Shown: positions 53,568 to 64,000 of the stretch, piece after piece
How positions within the stretch are numbered: the stretch's first letter is position 1
How the letters are laid out: each line of letters opens with the position of its first letter
Source: Rhodoferax sediminis
GTDB taxonomy: Bacteria > Pseudomonadota > Gammaproteobacteria > Burkholderiales > Burkholderiaceae_C
Direction of reading: 5' to 3'
NCBI RefSeq assembly: GCF_006970865.1
Contig: NZ_CP035503.1
Span: 1,687,001-1,751,000 of the forward strand
DNA: 64,000 bases
The notes under the pieces: generated by a model
What the model was told of the DNA's origin: nothing
Databases searched by the model: none
What the model saw: the letters and a program-made list of their open reading frames with translations, nothing else
Position numbers and translations under genes: made by a program

Positions 53568-56465
53568 TTAGCCGCACTGGCCCACGAAGCCGCAGGCCGT
53601 GCAAAAGTCGCAGCCATCTTTCTGAATCATGGTGTGGTTGCTGCACTCCGGGCACAACCTGCCGGCCAGCACGACGGGCGCGTCGCGATCCTGCGGCGAA
53701 TCGAGCACGCCCATGTCACGCAGCGGAAATCCTTCTTCGTTCAACACACCCAGCATGGCATAGCGGTGAATGATGAGCCGCGCCAGATAGGCCACGGTGG
53801 ACGGCCAGGTCTGCTGACGCCGCTCGCCGTGTGGCAGGCCGGGCACAAAGGCCATGAAGTTGCCGAGCGGCTCGGCGTAGTTGAGCAGCTTGCGCAGCTT
53901 CATGCCGATCCAGGCCGGATCGATCACCCGCATGTCCAGCGACAGCAGGCGCGCCAGGCCGTCCAGCGCGCGCGGGTAGTTGCCCGAGAACCCGACCGCG
54001 CAGGGCCGGGTGACCGTGCTGCCGTCGGGGCCTGGCAGCGTGACTTCCTTGAGTGTGAGCGTGAAGGCTTCGCCAGTGGCGGGGTTGTCCACATCCACGG
54101 CCCAGGCCAGTGTTCCCGAAGGACCCGTGTGCGGCTCGTCGCGGCTGAACATGGCATCGAGCACCGGTGTGGGACCGCCGCGACCCAGCAGGGGCAGCGC
54201 CTTGAGCTGCTCGCAGCGCCAGCGGATGACCGCCGCCGTGGCGGCGACCACGCCCGGGAACAGGCGCTTTTCGCCATGCGGCGGGAACGGCATCTCGAAA
54301 GAGCGTTCTTCCGCCACGGTGGCCAGCGCATCGAGCTTGAGTTGCAGCCAGGCCGGGTCGTTGGCGCGCAAGTCCATGGACAGGGTTTTGGCCAGCGCGC
54401 CCAGACCGCGCGGCTGTTCGGCGCCGTTGACCCAGACCTCGAAGGGTTGCGGGGTGCCCCCGTCCTCGGGCGCGAGTTCTCCCACGAACAGCGCGAAATC
54501 CCCGAACGGGTGATGCACCATGAAGGTCCAAGCCATGTTGCCGGGGGGCACTTCGGGGCGGCCCGGCCAGCGCAGCGAGGATAGTACCGGGGCCGGCAAG
54601 CGCTCCAGTGCCAGGCGCCGGTTCGCGCCATCGATTTGCAGCGGCGCGGCCGGTGGGGACGAGCTGGTGCTGAGCACGGCGCCCAGCACGCTGTTGGGGC
54701 GGTAGGTTGCGAGGCCCTTGAGCCCCGACTGCCAGGCCTGCATATACAGGTTCTGGAAGTCCGCATACGGGTAGTCCGCCGGCACATTCACGGTCTTGGA
54801 AATGGACGTGTCGATGAAGGGGGCGACTACTGCCACCATGGCCTCGTGCGCCTGCGCGCTCAGCTCCAGCGCGGTCACGAAGGCCGGCGTCAAAGGCGCG
54901 TCCTCTCCCTTCAGGTGCCGGTACAGGCGCCACGCGTGGTCTTCCACTGAATATTCCTTGATGCTGCCATCCGCCATGCGCTTTTTGCGCGTGTAGCTCC
55001 AGCTGAAGGCGGGCTCGATGCCGTTGCTGGCGTTGTCGGCAAATGCCAGGCTGATGGTGCCGGTGGGGGCGATCGACAGCAGGTGCGAGTTGCGCAATCC
55101 GTGTGCGCGGATGCGGTCCTTCAGGGCCTGCGGCAGGCGCGAGGCAAAGGTGCTGGCGTTGAGGTACAGGTCCGCATTGAACAGCGGGAAGGCGCCTCGC
55201 TCGCGTGCCAGCTCGATGGAGGCGTCGTACGCGGCGTCGCGCATGACCTCCGAGATGTGCTGTGCCATGGCCCGCGCCTCCTCCGTGTCATAACGCAGGC
55301 CCAGCATGATCAGCGCATCGCCCAGACCGGTGAAGCCCAGGCCGACACGGCGCTTGTTGCGCGCCTCCTGCTGCTGCTGCGGCAAGGGCCAGACCGTCAC
55401 GTCCAGCACGTTGTCGAGCATGCGCACCGCCACGCGCGCCACCCGGGCAAACGCCGGCGCATCGAAGTGCGCGCTGTCCTCGAACGGATCGGCGACAAAA
55501 CGCGTGAGGTCAATCGAGCCCAGACAGCAGCAGCCGTAGGGCGGCAGGGGTTGCTCGGCGCACGGATTGGTGCTGGCGATGGTTTCGCAGTACGACAGGT
55601 TGTTGTCGCGGTTGATCTGGTCGAGGAACAGCACGCCCGGCTCGGCGTGGTCATAGGTGGAACGCATGATCTGGTCCCACAGGTCGCGCGCGCGCAGCTT
55701 GCGGTAGACCCACTGCGCGCTGCCGTCCGCCTGGACCTGGCTGTAGGCGCCAGCGGCCTTTTGCGCGGCGCCCGGCTCGGCGCGGTGCACCAGCTCCACC
55801 TCGGTGTCGTCCTGTACCGCCTCCATGAAGGCGTCGGTCACGCCCACGGAAATATTGAAGTTCGTCAGGTTGCCGGCGTCCTTGGCATGGATGAATTCCT
55901 CGATGTCGGGGTGGTCGCAGCGCAGTACCCCCATTTGCGCCCCGCGCCGGGCGCCGGCCGACTCCACGGTTTCGCAGGAGCGGTCGAACACCCGCATGTA
56001 GCTGATCGGCCCGGAGGCGCTGCTTTGCGTGCTGCCGACCCAGGCGCCACGCGGGCGGATGCGGGAAAAATCGTAGCCCACGCCGCCGCCGCGCCGCATG
56101 GTTTCCGCGGCCTCCGTCAAGGCCGTGTAGATGCCCGGATAGCCGTCTTCCATCTGCGCAATGGAGTCCCCCACGGGTTGGACAAAGCAGTTGATCAGCG
56201 TAGCGGCAAGATCGGTACCCGCTGCCGACTGGATGCGCCCGGCCGGCAGAAAGCCCTGCTGCATGGCTTCCCTGAATTTCGACTCCCAGGAGGCGCGCTG
56301 CTCGGGCGCTTCCTTTTGCGCCAGTGCACGGGCAACGCGCAGGTTGACGTCATCTATGGTTCGCTCATCCCCCTTGCTGTATTTCTCCAGCAGGACTTCC
56401 TCGCTGATGGGCTGGGCGGCAATCCCATGTTGGGGCGCGCGGTTTTTGCGCAGAGTTTTGTTCAT
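53568..56465 (-). CDS. nrdJ: adenosylcobalamin-dependent (class II) ribonucleoside-diphosphate reductase
   Basis: A 965-residue enzyme that reduces ribonucleotides using vitamin B12. Catalytic-core motifs are [12 protein letters not shown], the NPCxEQPL-type [18 protein letters not shown] and [20 protein letters not shown]. The C-terminal part has two successive related modules (about residues 640-760 and 780-905), each with an RxLxxLAKxLSxDxRxxDPAW-like core, which I take as TSCPD-type domains. A zinc-ribbon-like end carries CPEC...CTAC and a final C-x-G. It works without oxygen sensitivity. No cobalamin riboswitch or NrdR box is visible upstream. Confidence 0.92.
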   Translation of the reverse strand: MNKTLRKNRAPQHGIAAQPISEEVLLEKYSKGDERTIDDVNLRVARALAQKEAPEQRASWESKFREAMQQGFLPAGRIQSAAGTDLAATLINCFVQPVGDSIAQMEDGYPGIYTALTEAAETMRRGGGVGYDFSRIRPRGAWVGSTQSSASGPISYMRVFDRSCETVESAGARRGAQMGVLRCDHPDIEEFIHAKDAGNLTNFNISVGVTDAFMEAVQDDTEVELVHRAEPGAAQKAAGAYSQVQADGSAQWVYRKLRARDLWDQIMRSTYDHAEPGVLFLDQINRDNNLSYCETIASTNPCAEQPLPPYGCCCLGSIDLTRFVADPFEDSAHFDAPAFARVARVAVRMLDNVLDVTVWPLPQQQQEARNKRRVGLGFTGLGDALIMLGLRYDTEEARAMAQHISEVMRDAAYDASIELARERGAFPLFNADLYLNASTFASRLPQALKDRIRAHGLRNSHLLSIAPTGTISLAFADNASNGIEPAFSWSYTRKKRMADGSIKEYSVEDHAWRLYRHLKGEDAPLTPAFVTALELSAQAHEAMVAVVAPFIDTSISKTVNVPADYPYADFQNLYMQAWQSGLKGLATYRPNSVLGAVLSTSSSPPAAPLQIDGANRRLALERLPAPVLSSLRWPGRPEVPPGNMAWTFMVHHPFGDFALFVGELAPEDGGTPQPFEVWVNGAEQPRGLGALAKTLSMDLRANDPAWLQLKLDALATVAEERSFEMPFPPHGEKRLFPGVVAATAAVIRWRCEQLKALPLLGRGGPTPVLDAMFSRDEPHTGPSGTLAWAVDVDNPATGEAFTLTLKEVTLPGPDGSTVTRPCAVGFSGNYPRALDGLARLLSLDMRVIDPAWIGMKLRKLLNYAEPLGNFMAFVPGLPHGERRQQTWPSTVAYLARLIIHRYAMLGVLNEEGFPLRDMGVLDSPQDRDAPVVLAGRLCPECSNHTMIQKDGCDFCTACGFVGQCG

Positions 56466-56676
56466 GGATATTTCCCTTGGTCCTTGTGTAGTGCATCGTA
56501 GTGCGCGGAATTTCCCGGCGATTTGATCTGGGACAGACGACGGCCATTGATTGGATCATTCCAGGCGGTTTGATTCAACGCAAAACACTACTCTGGGCGC
56601 GTGCATCACCGCCCGCCAGGCGCATCGCGCGTTGAATGGCATTTGACCTGCCCCGGACGCGCATGTTTCAATAACA

Positions 56677-56706
56677 TTGAATGCGTTCCGGATCGATTTT
56701 TACAAT
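56677..56706 (+). promoter_or_regulatory. candidate sigma-70 promoter of the lipoprotein gene
   Basis: TTGAAT (56677-56682), an 18-bp spacer and TACAAT (56701-56706). If used, transcription would begin only a few bases before the ATG at 56717, giving an almost leaderless message. Uncertain. Confidence 0.3.
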
Positions 56707-56716
56707 GGGGCCAGCC

Positions 56717-57382
56717 ATGAACCAACGCTCGAAACTTCTCCTTCTGGCCTGCGCTGCCACGTGCCTGCTGGCAGCGTGCGCGCAACCGCGGAGTTCGCCG
56801 CAGAGCCTGATGACGTTCTTTGTCACCAGCACCAACCCGGGCAAGGGTGCCGATCTTGGCGGCCTGGCCGGTGCGGACCAGCATTGCCAGGCGTTGGCCA
56901 GTGCGGCGGGTGCCGGCAATCACACCTGGCGTGCATACCTGAGCACCAGCGCCATAGCCAGCGCGCCGGCCGTCAACGCCCGTGACCGCATTGGCACCGG
57001 GCCGTGGCAAAACGCCAAGGGCGTTGTCATTGCAAGGAATGTCGCAGAACTGCACGGCGACAACAATTTGAACAAGCAGACGGCGCTGACGGAGAAGGGT
57101 GAAGTCGTCAACTCGAACGAAGACAAACCCAACATGCACGATATCCTCACCGGCTCTCAGCCCGACGGTACCGCCTTCACAGGCAGCGAAGACAAGACCT
57201 GCGGCAACTGGACCAAGAGCGGCGACGGTTCAGCGATCGTGGGGCATCACAACCGCAACGGCACCGGCGCGGCACCGGCTACGTATTCGTGGAATTCGGC
57301 GCATGCGACGCGTGGCTGCAGCTTGCCAGCGCTGGCAAGCACCGGCGGCGCCGGGCTGCTGTATTGCTTTGCGACCAATTAG
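56717..57382 (+). CDS. putative lipoprotein with Trp/Cys-rich lectin-like C-terminus
   Basis: A 221-residue exported protein. The lipobox LLAACA (Cys at about residue 21) follows a hydrophobic signal peptide, so outer- or inner-membrane anchoring is expected. The mature part has paired cysteines (DQHCQALA, KTCGNWT, RGCS, LLYCFATN) and the segment LTGSQPDGTAF, resembling collagen-XV/endostatin-like or C-type-lectin-like folds seen in bacterial exported proteins. Function unknown. The start at 56717 follows GGGG by about 6 bp. Confidence 0.75.
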   Translation: MNQRSKLLLLACAATCLLAACAQPRSSPQSLMTFFVTSTNPGKGADLGGLAGADQHCQALASAAGAGNHTWRAYLSTSAIASAPAVNARDRIGTGPWQNAKGVVIARNVAELHGDNNLNKQTALTEKGEVVNSNEDKPNMHDILTGSQPDGTAFTGSEDKTCGNWTKSGDGSAIVGHHNRNGTGAAPATYSWNSAHATRGCSLPALASTGGAGLLYCFATN

Positions 57383-57438
57383 CATCACGACGCCTGGCTG
57401 ATAGATGCGTCGATCTGGCGGGTGGCGGGCCGGCCCAG

Positions 57439-58020
57439 TCAGTCCGCCAGCAGTTCCGCCACGCGGCTGCGCAGCGCCGGCAGCACCTCGGTCTCGAACC
57501 ACGGGTTGCGGCGCAGCCAGAGGTTGTTTCTGGGGCTCGGATGCGGCAGTGGCAGGACCTGCGGCCAATGGTCGCGCCACGACTTCACGGCATCGGTGAG
57601 CGACGCATGCTGCGCGCCCAGGTGATACGCGTGCGCGTACTGCCCGATCACCAGCGTCAGTTCCAGGTGGCGCAGGTGGCCGAGCAGCGGGCGGCGCCAG
57701 GCCGGCGCGCACTCGGGCCGGGGCGGCAGGTCGCCGGATTTTCCCTTGCCGGGAAAGCACAGGCCCATGGGCACGATGGCGACCTGCTTCGGGTCGTAGA
57801 ACACTTCGCGCGTGATGCCCATCCACTCGCGCAGACGGTTTCCGCTGGCATCGTCGAATGGGATGCCCGATTCGTGCACCTTGCGGCCCGGCGCCTGGCT
57901 GGCAATCAGGATGCGCGCCTGCGGGTGCAGCTGCAGCACGGGCCGCACGCCATGCGGCAGGTACGCGGCGCACAGGGTGCAGGCATGAACCTGCGTGAGC
58001 AGGGCCTTATACGTGGTCAT
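57439..58020 (-). CDS. uracil-DNA glycosylase family protein
   Basis: A 193-residue UDG-superfamily protein. ACTLCAAYLP holds a CxxC like that of iron-sulfur UDGs, ILIASQAPGRKVHESGIPFDDASGNRLREWMG is the active-site region and LPLPHPSPRNNLWLRRNPWF the second motif (HPSPRN). Related small proteins are annotated as uracil-DNA glycosylases without full proof of activity. Start at 58020 fixed by the domain; the frame is open upstream. Confidence 0.85.
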   Translation of the reverse strand: MTTYKALLTQVHACTLCAAYLPHGVRPVLQLHPQARILIASQAPGRKVHESGIPFDDASGNRLREWMGITREVFYDPKQVAIVPMGLCFPGKGKSGDLPPRPECAPAWRRPLLGHLRHLELTLVIGQYAHAYHLGAQHASLTDAVKSWRDHWPQVLPLPHPSPRNNLWLRRNPWFETEVLPALRSRVAELLAD

Positions 58021-58097
58021 GGGAACGACGCACGCGCGGGGGCGCAGCCACGCGAATAGCGGCCGGCGCGGCCGCGGTTTTAAGGGAAATTTGGTTG

Positions 58098-58140
58098 TAG
58101 CCCATACTGTGTATGCGCAGTGCGCTATCAAATAAATAGC
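58098..58140 (+). repeat. 43-bp dispersed repeat, intergenic copy
   Basis: TAGCCC-N11-GCGCAGTGCGCTATCAA-N4-ATAGC. Shares an exact 17-mer and all spacings with the copy 335 bp away at 58433-58475. It overlaps the last 13 bases of murI. Confidence 0.75.
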
Positions 58141-58955
58141 AACTCCGCGGTGGCTTGCAGTTGCAGCCAGCGCCGGGCGGCCGCTTGCAGGGCGGCGGGT
58201 TTGCCGGTGGTGCGCAGCAGGATGCGGCCGGTGTCCGCCGCGCTCTGGCCTGGCGCGAGCTTGCGCGCGGCCTGCAGCAGGCGCCGCGTCTGGCGCGCGA
58301 CGGGCTCGCCCGTGGCGACGAAGCGGACCCGCGGGCCGAGCAGCTCGCGCAGGGGCGCCTGCACAAACGGGTAATGGGTGCAACCCAGGACCAGTGTGTC
58401 GATTTCTCCGGAATTTACGCCAAATGCACCCATAGCCCTTGTGTGGCGGGCGCAGTGCGCTATCAAGTCCGTAGCGTCCGTGATTTCATCGCCGGCTCCA
58501 GCGCTGTGCTCGATGGCGTCCGCCAGGCCGTCGCAGGGTTGGCAAACGAACTCGGCTTGGCCGGCCAACGTGCCCAGCAGCGCGCCGAACTTCGCGCTCG
58601 AAAGCGTGCCACGCGTGGCCATCACGCCGATGCGCCGGGTCCGGCTCAGGGCGAGGGCGGGCTTGAGCGCAGGCTCCACGCCGACGATGGGCAGGTCGGG
58701 GTGCTCGGCGCGCAGCAGGTGGATGGCCGCCGCGGTCGCGGTGTTGCAGGCGATCACGAGCGCCTCGATGCGGTGCGCGGCGCGCAGGTGCTGCGTGAGG
58801 GCGCGTGAACGTGCGATCACATGTGCGTCATCACGCTCGCCATATGGCGCGTGGCCGCTGTCCGCGATGTAGACGAAGTCTTGCTGCGGCAGTTCGGCGC
58901 GCAGGGCCTGCAGAATGCTCAAACCGCCGATGCCGCTGTCGAAAACGCCGATCAT
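58128..58955 (-). CDS. murI: glutamate racemase
   Basis: A 275-residue cofactor-independent racemase making D-glutamate for peptidoglycan. Motifs are MIGVFDSGIGGLSIL, the first catalytic Cys in VIACNTATAAA, and the second in TLVLGCTHYPF. A 43-bp dispersed repeat (58433-58475) is embedded just before the second cysteine and encodes ATDLIAHCARHTRA in frame. It lies 8 bp downstream of the class I fumarase gene on the same strand. Confidence 0.95.
   Translation of the reverse strand: MIGVFDSGIGGLSILQALRAELPQQDFVYIADSGHAPYGERDDAHVIARSRALTQHLRAAHRIEALVIACNTATAAAIHLLRAEHPDLPIVGVEPALKPALALSRTRRIGVMATRGTLSSAKFGALLGTLAGQAEFVCQPCDGLADAIEHSAGAGDEITDATDLIAHCARHTRAMGAFGVNSGEIDTLVLGCTHYPFVQAPLRELLGPRVRFVATGEPVARQTRRLLQAARKLAPGQSAADTGRILLRTTGKPAALQAAARRWLQLQATAELLFI
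58433..58475 (+). repeat. 43-bp dispersed repeat, copy inside murI
   Basis: TAGCCC-N11-GCGCAGTGCGCTATCAA-N4-GTAGC, gaplessly aligned to the intergenic copy at 58098-58140. In frame in murI on the opposite strand and in the same reading phase as the hpnC copy. Confidence 0.75.
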
Positions 58956-58963
58956 GGCTCGAT

Positions 58964-60517
58964 TCAAACGGCGGTGACGGCAATGCTCTTGAACTCGCCG
59001 CTGGCAATCTTCTTCTGCCACTCGGCCGGGCCGGTGATGTGGGCGCTGGTGCCGCCGGCGTCCACCGCGACGGTCACGGGCATGTCGGTCACGTCGAACT
59101 CGTAGATCGCTTCCATCCCCAAATCGGCGAAGCCCACGACCTTCGCACTCTTGATGGCCTTGCTCACCAGGTAGGCGGCGCCGCCGACGGCCATCAGGTA
59201 GGCGCTCTTGTGGCGCTTGATGGCCTCGATCGCGACCGGGCCGCGCTCGGCCTTGCCGATCATGGAAATCAGGCTGGTTTGCGCCAGCATCATCTCGGTG
59301 AAGCCGTCCATGCGGTTGGCCGTGGTCGGGCCCGCGGGGCCCACGGCCTCACCCTGCACCGGATCGACCGGGCCCACGTAGTAGATGACGCGATTGGTGA
59401 AGTCCACCGGCAGCGGCTCGCCCCTGGCCAGCATGCCCTGGATGCGCTTGTGCGCGGCGTCGCGCCCGGTCAGCATCTTGCCGCTGAGCAGCAGCCGCTC
59501 GCCGGGTTTCCAGCTCGCCACCTCGGCTTTGCTCAGCGTGTCGAGGTTCACCTTCGTGCTCTTGTTGTAATCGGGCGCCCAGTGCACGTCGGGCCACAGG
59601 TCCAGGCTGGGCGGCGTCAGGTACACCGGGCCGCTGCCGTCCATCACAAAGTGCGCGTGGCGCGTGGCGGCGCAGTTGGGAATCATCGCGACCGGCTTGC
59701 TCGCCGCGTGCGTGGGGTACAGCTTGATCTTGACGTCGAGCACCGTGGTCAGGCCGCCCAGGCCTTGCGCGCCGATGCCCAGCGCGTTGACCTTGTCGTA
59801 CAGCTCCAGTCGCAGTTCCTCGGTTTTCGTCAGCGCCTGGCCCGATGACGATTTGGCCTGCAGCTCGTACATGTCGATGTCGTCCATCAGGCTTTCCTTG
59901 GCCATCAGCATGGCTTTCTCGGCCGTGCCGCCGATGCCGATGCCCAGCATGCCTGGCGGGCACCAGCCGGCGCCCATGGTGGGCACGGTCTTGAGCACCC
60001 AGTCCACCACCGAGTCGCCTGGATTGAGCATGACGAACTTGCTCTTGTTCTCGCTGCCGCCGCCCTTGGCCGCCACGGTGATGTCGAGCGTGTTGCCGGG
60101 CACGATCTCGGTAAAGATCACGGCAGGCGTGTTGTCCCTGGTGTTCTTGCGCTCGAACTGCGGGTCTGCCACCACGCTGGCGCGCAGGGTGTTGTCGGGA
60201 TGCTTGTAGCCGCGGCGCACGCCCTCGTTGATGGCGTCATGAAGGCTGCCGGTGAAGCCGTCCAGGCGCACGTCCATGCCAATCTTCAGGAACACGTTGA
60301 CGATGCCGGTGTCCTGGCAGATCGGGCGATGGCCCTCGGCACTCATGCGCGAGTTGGTCAGGATCTGCGCGATTGCATCTTTCGACGCGGCGCTTTGCTC
60401 GCGCTCATAGGCGCGCGCCAGGTGGGCAATGTAGTCGCTGGGGTGGTAATAGCTGATGTACTGGAGGGCGCCGGCAATGGATTCGATCAGGTCGCTTTGC
60501 TTGATGCTGGTAGTCAT
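58964..60517 (-). CDS. fumarate hydratase, class I
   Basis: A 517-residue class I iron-sulfur fumarase with alpha and beta domains in one chain. The alpha domain has [15 protein letters not shown] and [22 protein letters not shown]; the beta domain has [13 protein letters not shown] and YYVGPVDP, with [11 protein letters not shown]. The oxygen-sensitive 4Fe-4S enzyme converts fumarate to malate. Start at 60517 chosen at the domain edge ([15 protein letters not shown]). Divergent from fumC. Confidence 0.93.
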   Translation of the reverse strand: MTTSIKQSDLIESIAGALQYISYYHPSDYIAHLARAYEREQSAASKDAIAQILTNSRMSAEGHRPICQDTGIVNVFLKIGMDVRLDGFTGSLHDAINEGVRRGYKHPDNTLRASVVADPQFERKNTRDNTPAVIFTEIVPGNTLDITVAAKGGGSENKSKFVMLNPGDSVVDWVLKTVPTMGAGWCPPGMLGIGIGGTAEKAMLMAKESLMDDIDMYELQAKSSSGQALTKTEELRLELYDKVNALGIGAQGLGGLTTVLDVKIKLYPTHAASKPVAMIPNCAATRHAHFVMDGSGPVYLTPPSLDLWPDVHWAPDYNKSTKVNLDTLSKAEVASWKPGERLLLSGKMLTGRDAAHKRIQGMLARGEPLPVDFTNRVIYYVGPVDPVQGEAVGPAGPTTANRMDGFTEMMLAQTSLISMIGKAERGPVAIEAIKRHKSAYLMAVGGAAYLVSKAIKSAKVVGFADLGMEAIYEFDVTDMPVTVAVDAGGTSAHITGPAEWQKKIASGEFKSIAVTAV

Positions 60518-60644
60518 GGTGCGTGTGGGGGTGAAAATACGGGTGTTTGCGCAGCCCGCCCGACCAAGTCTGCTACGGCGACTTGCCACAGGACTGTGCA
60601 CCCGCTATTTTGACAGCTCACAGCCATCCCCAGAAAGGCACCTC

Positions 60645-62036
60645 ATGAAGACCCGCACTGAACGCGATACTTTCGGCCCCATCGAAGTCCCCTTCGACCA
60701 TCTGTGGGGCGCGCAGACGCAGCGCTCCCTGCAGAACTTCGACATTTCCGGCGAGCAGCAGCCGCGCGAGATCATCCGGGCCCTGGCGCAGATCAAGCGC
60801 TCCTCGGCCGTGGTGAACCATGCGCTGGGGCTGCTGGACGAGAAGAAGACCCAGGCCATCATTAAAGCGGCGGACGAGGTGATTGCCGGCCAGCACCCGG
60901 CGGAGTTTCCGCTGGTGGTCTGGCAGACCGGCTCGGGCACCCAGACCAACATGAACGTCAACGAAGTGCTGGCGAACCGCGCCAGTGAATTGCTGGGCGG
61001 CGAGCGGGGCGATGCGCGGCTGGTGCACCCGAACGACGAGGTGAATCGCAGCCAGTCCTCGAACGACGTGTTCCCCACTGCCATGCATGTGGCGGCGGTG
61101 GACGCCATCACGCACAAGCTGCTGCCCGCCATCGCGAAGCTGCGCGGCACGCTGGCGGCCAAGGCGCGCGATTTCGACGGCATCGTGAAGATCGGGCGCA
61201 CCCACTTGCAGGACGCCACGCCGCTCACGCTGGGCCAGGAGTTCTCGGGCTATGTGGCGCAACTGGAGCATGGCGAGGCGCATCTGCGCGCCGCGCTGCC
61301 GCACCTGTGCGAGCTGGCGCTGGGCGGCACGGCCGTGGGCACCGGGCTGAATGCGCCCAAGGGCTACGCCGAGCAGGCGGCAGCCGAGCTGGCGCGGCTG
61401 ACCGGCCTGCCGCTGGTGACCGCGCCCAACAAGTTCGAGGCGCTGGCGTCCTGCGACGCGCTGGTGCATGCGCACGGCGCGCTCAAGACGCTGGCCGCGA
61501 GCATGATGAAAATCGCCAACGATGTGCGCTGGCTGGCCAGCGGGCCGCGCAGCGGCATCGGCGAGCTGTCGATTCCCGAGAACGAACCCGGCTCGTCCAT
61601 CATGCCCGGCAAGGTGAATCCGACGCAGAGCGAGGCCGTGACCATGCTGTGCTGCCAGGTGTTCGGCAACGACGTGGCCATCAACATGGGCGGGGCCTCG
61701 GGCAACTTCGAGCTCAACGTGTTCCGCCCCATGATTGCGCACAACTTCCTGCACAGCGTGCGCCTGCTGGCCGACGGCCTCTCCAGCTTCAACGACCACT
61801 GCGCGGTCGGGATCGAACCGAATCGCGAGCGCATTGCGGAGCTGGTGGCGCGCTCGCTGATGCTGGTGACCGCGCTGAACCCGCACATCGGCTACGACAA
61901 GTCGGCGCAAATTGCCAAGAAGGCGCACAAGGAGGGCTTGAGCCTGCGCGAGGCCGCGCTGGCCAGCGGTTTCCTGACGGCAGAGCAATTCGACCAATGG
62001 GTGCGGCCGGAAAACATGGTGGGCCGCACGGCGTGA
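60645..62036 (+). CDS. fumC: fumarate hydratase, class II
   Basis: A 463-residue iron-free, oxygen-stable fumarase. The family signature [16 protein letters not shown] is near residue 318, with [19 protein letters not shown] and [28 protein letters not shown] lies upstream of the ATG. Divergent from the unrelated class I fumarase across 127 bp. Confidence 0.97.
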   Translation: MKTRTERDTFGPIEVPFDHLWGAQTQRSLQNFDISGEQQPREIIRALAQIKRSSAVVNHALGLLDEKKTQAIIKAADEVIAGQHPAEFPLVVWQTGSGTQTNMNVNEVLANRASELLGGERGDARLVHPNDEVNRSQSSNDVFPTAMHVAAVDAITHKLLPAIAKLRGTLAAKARDFDGIVKIGRTHLQDATPLTLGQEFSGYVAQLEHGEAHLRAALPHLCELALGGTAVGTGLNAPKGYAEQAAAELARLTGLPLVTAPNKFEALASCDALVHAHGALKTLAASMMKIANDVRWLASGPRSGIGELSIPENEPGSSIMPGKVNPTQSEAVTMLCCQVFGNDVAINMGGASGNFELNVFRPMIAHNFLHSVRLLADGLSSFNDHCAVGIEPNRERIAELVARSLMLVTALNPHIGYDKSAQIAKKAHKEGLSLREAALASGFLTAEQFDQWVRPENMVGRTA

Positions 62037-62202
62037 CAACGTCGCTGTCGGGAGACGGGTTTTTCCCGAATGGGCAAAATGAGGCGGACACGGTCCAATT
62101 CTGGCGGCCCCATCGCGGTGTAAGCTTGATGCCAGTCAGTGGCCTGTAAGAGCCAGCGCCGACATTACCGCGCAATACCCATTAACCCAAGGAGACAAGT
62201 CC

Positions 62203-64000
62203 ATGAGCGTTCCGTCATCTGCCATCGAGTCCGTGCTGATTGAAAACCGGGTGTTCCCGCCCAGCGATGCCATGGTCAAGTGTGCCCGCATTTCGGGCAT
62301 GGCCGCGTACAACGCGCTGTGTGCGCAGGCCGGCGGCGACTACGAGGGCTTCTGGGCCACGCTGGCGCGCGAGAACCTGGCGTGGAGCAAGCCCTTCACC
62401 AAAACGCTGGACGAGTCGAACGCGCCGTTTTACAAGTGGTTCGAGGACGGTGAGCTCAACGCCTCGGCCAACTGCCTGGACAGGCACATGGGCACGCCGG
62501 TCGAGAACAAGACCGCCATCATCTTCGAAGCCGACGACGGCGCCGTCGCCAAAGTCACCTACAAGGAACTGCTGGCGCGCGTGGGCCAGTTTGCCAACGC
62601 ACTGAAGGCGCGCGGCGTGAAGAAGGGCGACCGCGTGATCCTCTACATGCCGATGACGGTGGAAGGCGTGATTGCGATGCAAGCCTGCGCGCGCCTGGGC
62701 GCGATCCATAGCGTGGTGTTCGGCGGCTTCTCGGCCAAGGCGCTGCAAGAGCGCATCGTCAACATCGGCGCGGTCGCCGTGATTACCGCCAACGTGCAGA
62801 TGCGCGGCGGGCGCGCCATGCCGCTCAAGGCGGTGGTCGACGAGGCGCTGGCGCTGGGTGGCTGCGAGGCCGTCAAGACCGTGCTGGTGTACCAGCGCAC
62901 GAAGGACGCGTGCAACATGGTGGCCGGGCGCGACCTGACCTTCGAGCAGGCACTGGCGGGCCAGAGCACGACCTGTGCGCCGGTGCCGGTCAGCGCGGAG
63001 CATCCGTTGTTCGTCCTGTACACCTCGGGCTCGACCGGTCAGCCCAAGGGCGTGGTGCACTGCACCGGCGGCTATCTGCTGTGGGCCAAGCTCACGATGG
63101 ACTGGACGTTCGACCTGAAGCCCGAGGATGTGTTCTGGTGCACGGCCGATATCGGCTGGATCACCGGCCATACCTACGTGGCCTATGGCCCGCTGGCGGC
63201 CGGCGGCACGCAAATCATGTTTGAAGGCGTGCCCACCTACCCCGATGCGGGCCGTTTCTGGCAGATGATCGAGCGTCACAAATGCAGCGTGTTCTACACA
63301 GCGCCCACGGCAGTGCGCTCCCTGATCAAGGCCTCAGAAGCCGACCCCAAGGTGCACCCGAAACGCTTTGACCTGTCCAGCCTGCGCATTCTCGGCTCGG
63401 TTGGGGAGCCTATCAATCCGGAGGCCTGGGTCTGGTACTACAAGAACGTTGGCGGCGAGCGCTGCCCGATCGTGGACACCTGGTGGCAGACGGAAACCGG
63501 CGGCCACATGATCAATCCGCTGCCAGGGGTTACCGCGCTGGTGCCGGGCAGCTGCACGCTGCCGCTGCCCGGCCTCATGATCAGCATCGTGGACGAGATG
63601 GGCCATGAGATGCCCAACGGCTCGGGCGGCATGCTGGTGATCAAGCGCCCGTGGCCCTCGATGGTCCGCACCATCTGGAACGATCCCGAGCGCTTCAAGA
63701 AGAGCTATTTCCCGGAAGAGCTCGGCGGCAAGACCTACCTCGCCGGCGACGGCGCCGTGCGCAGCACCGGCGAGGCGACCAACGGCGCCGACCGCGGCTA
63801 CTTCCGCATCACGGGACGCATCGACGACGTGCTGAACGTGTCGGGCCACCGCATGGGCACGATGGAAATCGAGTCGGCGCTGGCGGCCAAGTCCGACCTG
63901 GTGGCCGAAGCGGCCGTGGTGGGGCGCCCCGATGATCTGACAGGCGAGGCGATTTGCGCCTTCGTGGTGCTCAAGGGCGGGCGCCCAACGGGCGACGAAG
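62203..64000 (+). CDS. acs: acetyl-CoA synthetase, 3' truncated by the window edge
   Basis: 599 codons are present and the frame runs off the right edge; the full enzyme is usually about 650-660 residues, so the end of the mobile C-terminal domain is missing, including the acetylation-site lysine motif. Visible motifs are the AMP-binding [44 protein letters not shown] and the hinge [25 protein letters not shown]. Acetate plus ATP plus CoA gives acetyl-CoA. AAGGAGAC lies 7 bp upstream of the start. Confidence 0.97.
   Translation, partial: MSVPSSAIESVLIENRVFPPSDAMVKCARISGMAAYNALCAQAGGDYEGFWATLARENLAWSKPFTKTLDESNAPFYKWFEDGELNASANCLDRHMGTPVENKTAIIFEADDGAVAKVTYKELLARVGQFANALKARGVKKGDRVILYMPMTVEGVIAMQACARLGAIHSVVFGGFSAKALQERIVNIGAVAVITANVQMRGGRAMPLKAVVDEALALGGCEAVKTVLVYQRTKDACNMVAGRDLTFEQALAGQSTTCAPVPVSAEHPLFVLYTSGSTGQPKGVVHCTGGYLLWAKLTMDWTFDLKPEDVFWCTADIGWITGHTYVAYGPLAAGGTQIMFEGVPTYPDAGRFWQMIERHKCSVFYTAPTAVRSLIKASEADPKVHPKRFDLSSLRILGSVGEPINPEAWVWYYKNVGGERCPIVDTWWQTETGGHMINPLPGVTALVPGSCTLPLPGLMISIVDEMGHEMPNGSGGMLVIKRPWPSMVRTIWNDPERFKKSYFPEELGGKTYLAGDGAVRSTGEATNGADRGYFRITGRIDDVLNVSGHRMGTMEIESALAAKSDLVAEAAVVGRPDDLTGEAICAFVVLKGGRPTGDE

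Noticed and set aside
56466..56716. Cobalamin riboswitch or NrdR box upstream of nrdJ
   Set aside because: No B12-box-like sequence or paired NrdR boxes could be found in the 251-bp gap.

Overview
The window reads as a chromosomal segment of a high-GC betaproteobacterium, most likely a member of the Comamonadaceae (Burkholderiales). Supporting signs are the tRNA-Leu/tig/clpP/clpX/lon block, an hpnCDE squalene operon, a cobalamin-dependent ribonucleotide reductase, and GC-rich hairpin repeats of a kind common in that family. No CRISPR array, intact insertion sequence or prophage is visible. The genus is not fixed by the sequence.

Region 1 (1-25.4 kb) is a large aerobic catabolic island. A partial alpha/beta-hydrolase-fold gene and an MDR oxidoreductase converge on a divergent MarR repressor. 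To the right, a nearly gapless array of plus-strand genes, often with 4-bp ATGA overlaps, encodes a two-subunit 2-oxoacid oxidoreductase, a flavin/2Fe-2S reductase, two alpha/beta Rieske oxygenase pairs, two acyl-CoA synthetase-type ligases, a cysteine-less thiolase-like protein, a DUF35-SDR fusion, a cyclase-family hydrolase, an SDR, three paralogous branched-chain-type binding proteins and one LivH/LivMG/LivF transporter. I infer that it degrades an indole/auxin-like compound by oxygenation to a dioxindole-3-acetate-type acid, CoA activation, retro-aldol loss of acetyl-CoA to give isatin, hydrolysis to isatinate, and oxidative decarboxylation by the 2-oxoacid oxidoreductase. The architecture recalls the iad-type auxin loci of Variovorax (from memory, not checked).

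Region 2 (25.1-29.6 kb) is a scarred accessory stretch of lower GC. It holds an SDR gene that is cut off (and probably frameshifted), about 0.7 kb of non-coding remnant with repeated TTCCCTGTTA motifs, a DJ-1/PfpI protein divergent from a cupin, an MFS transporter broken by a one-base frameshift, and an XRE-cupin regulator.

Region 3 (29.7-40.8 kb) holds an orphan amino-acid-type binding protein, Hsp15, a PAS/sigma-54 activator followed by a very good -24/-12 promoter and a second complete Liv-type ABC operon ending in an alpha/beta hydrolase, then a small secreted protein, an FmdE-like protein and a Crp/Fnr regulator that look like a nitrogen-oxide or redox cluster.

Region 4 (41-64 kb) is core genome: hemH, a HAD phosphatase, hpnE-hpnD-hpnC (farnesyl diphosphate to squalene), tRNA-Leu(UAG), tig, clpP, clpX, lon, tRNA-Gly, tRNA-Cys, tRNA-Leu(UAA), a conserved hypothetical, a class II ribonucleotide reductase, a lipoprotein, a uracil-DNA-glycosylase-like protein, murI, two unrelated fumarases back to back, and the start of acs, which runs off the right edge. 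A 43-bp dispersed repeat occurs three times here, twice inside coding sequence in the same reading frame.
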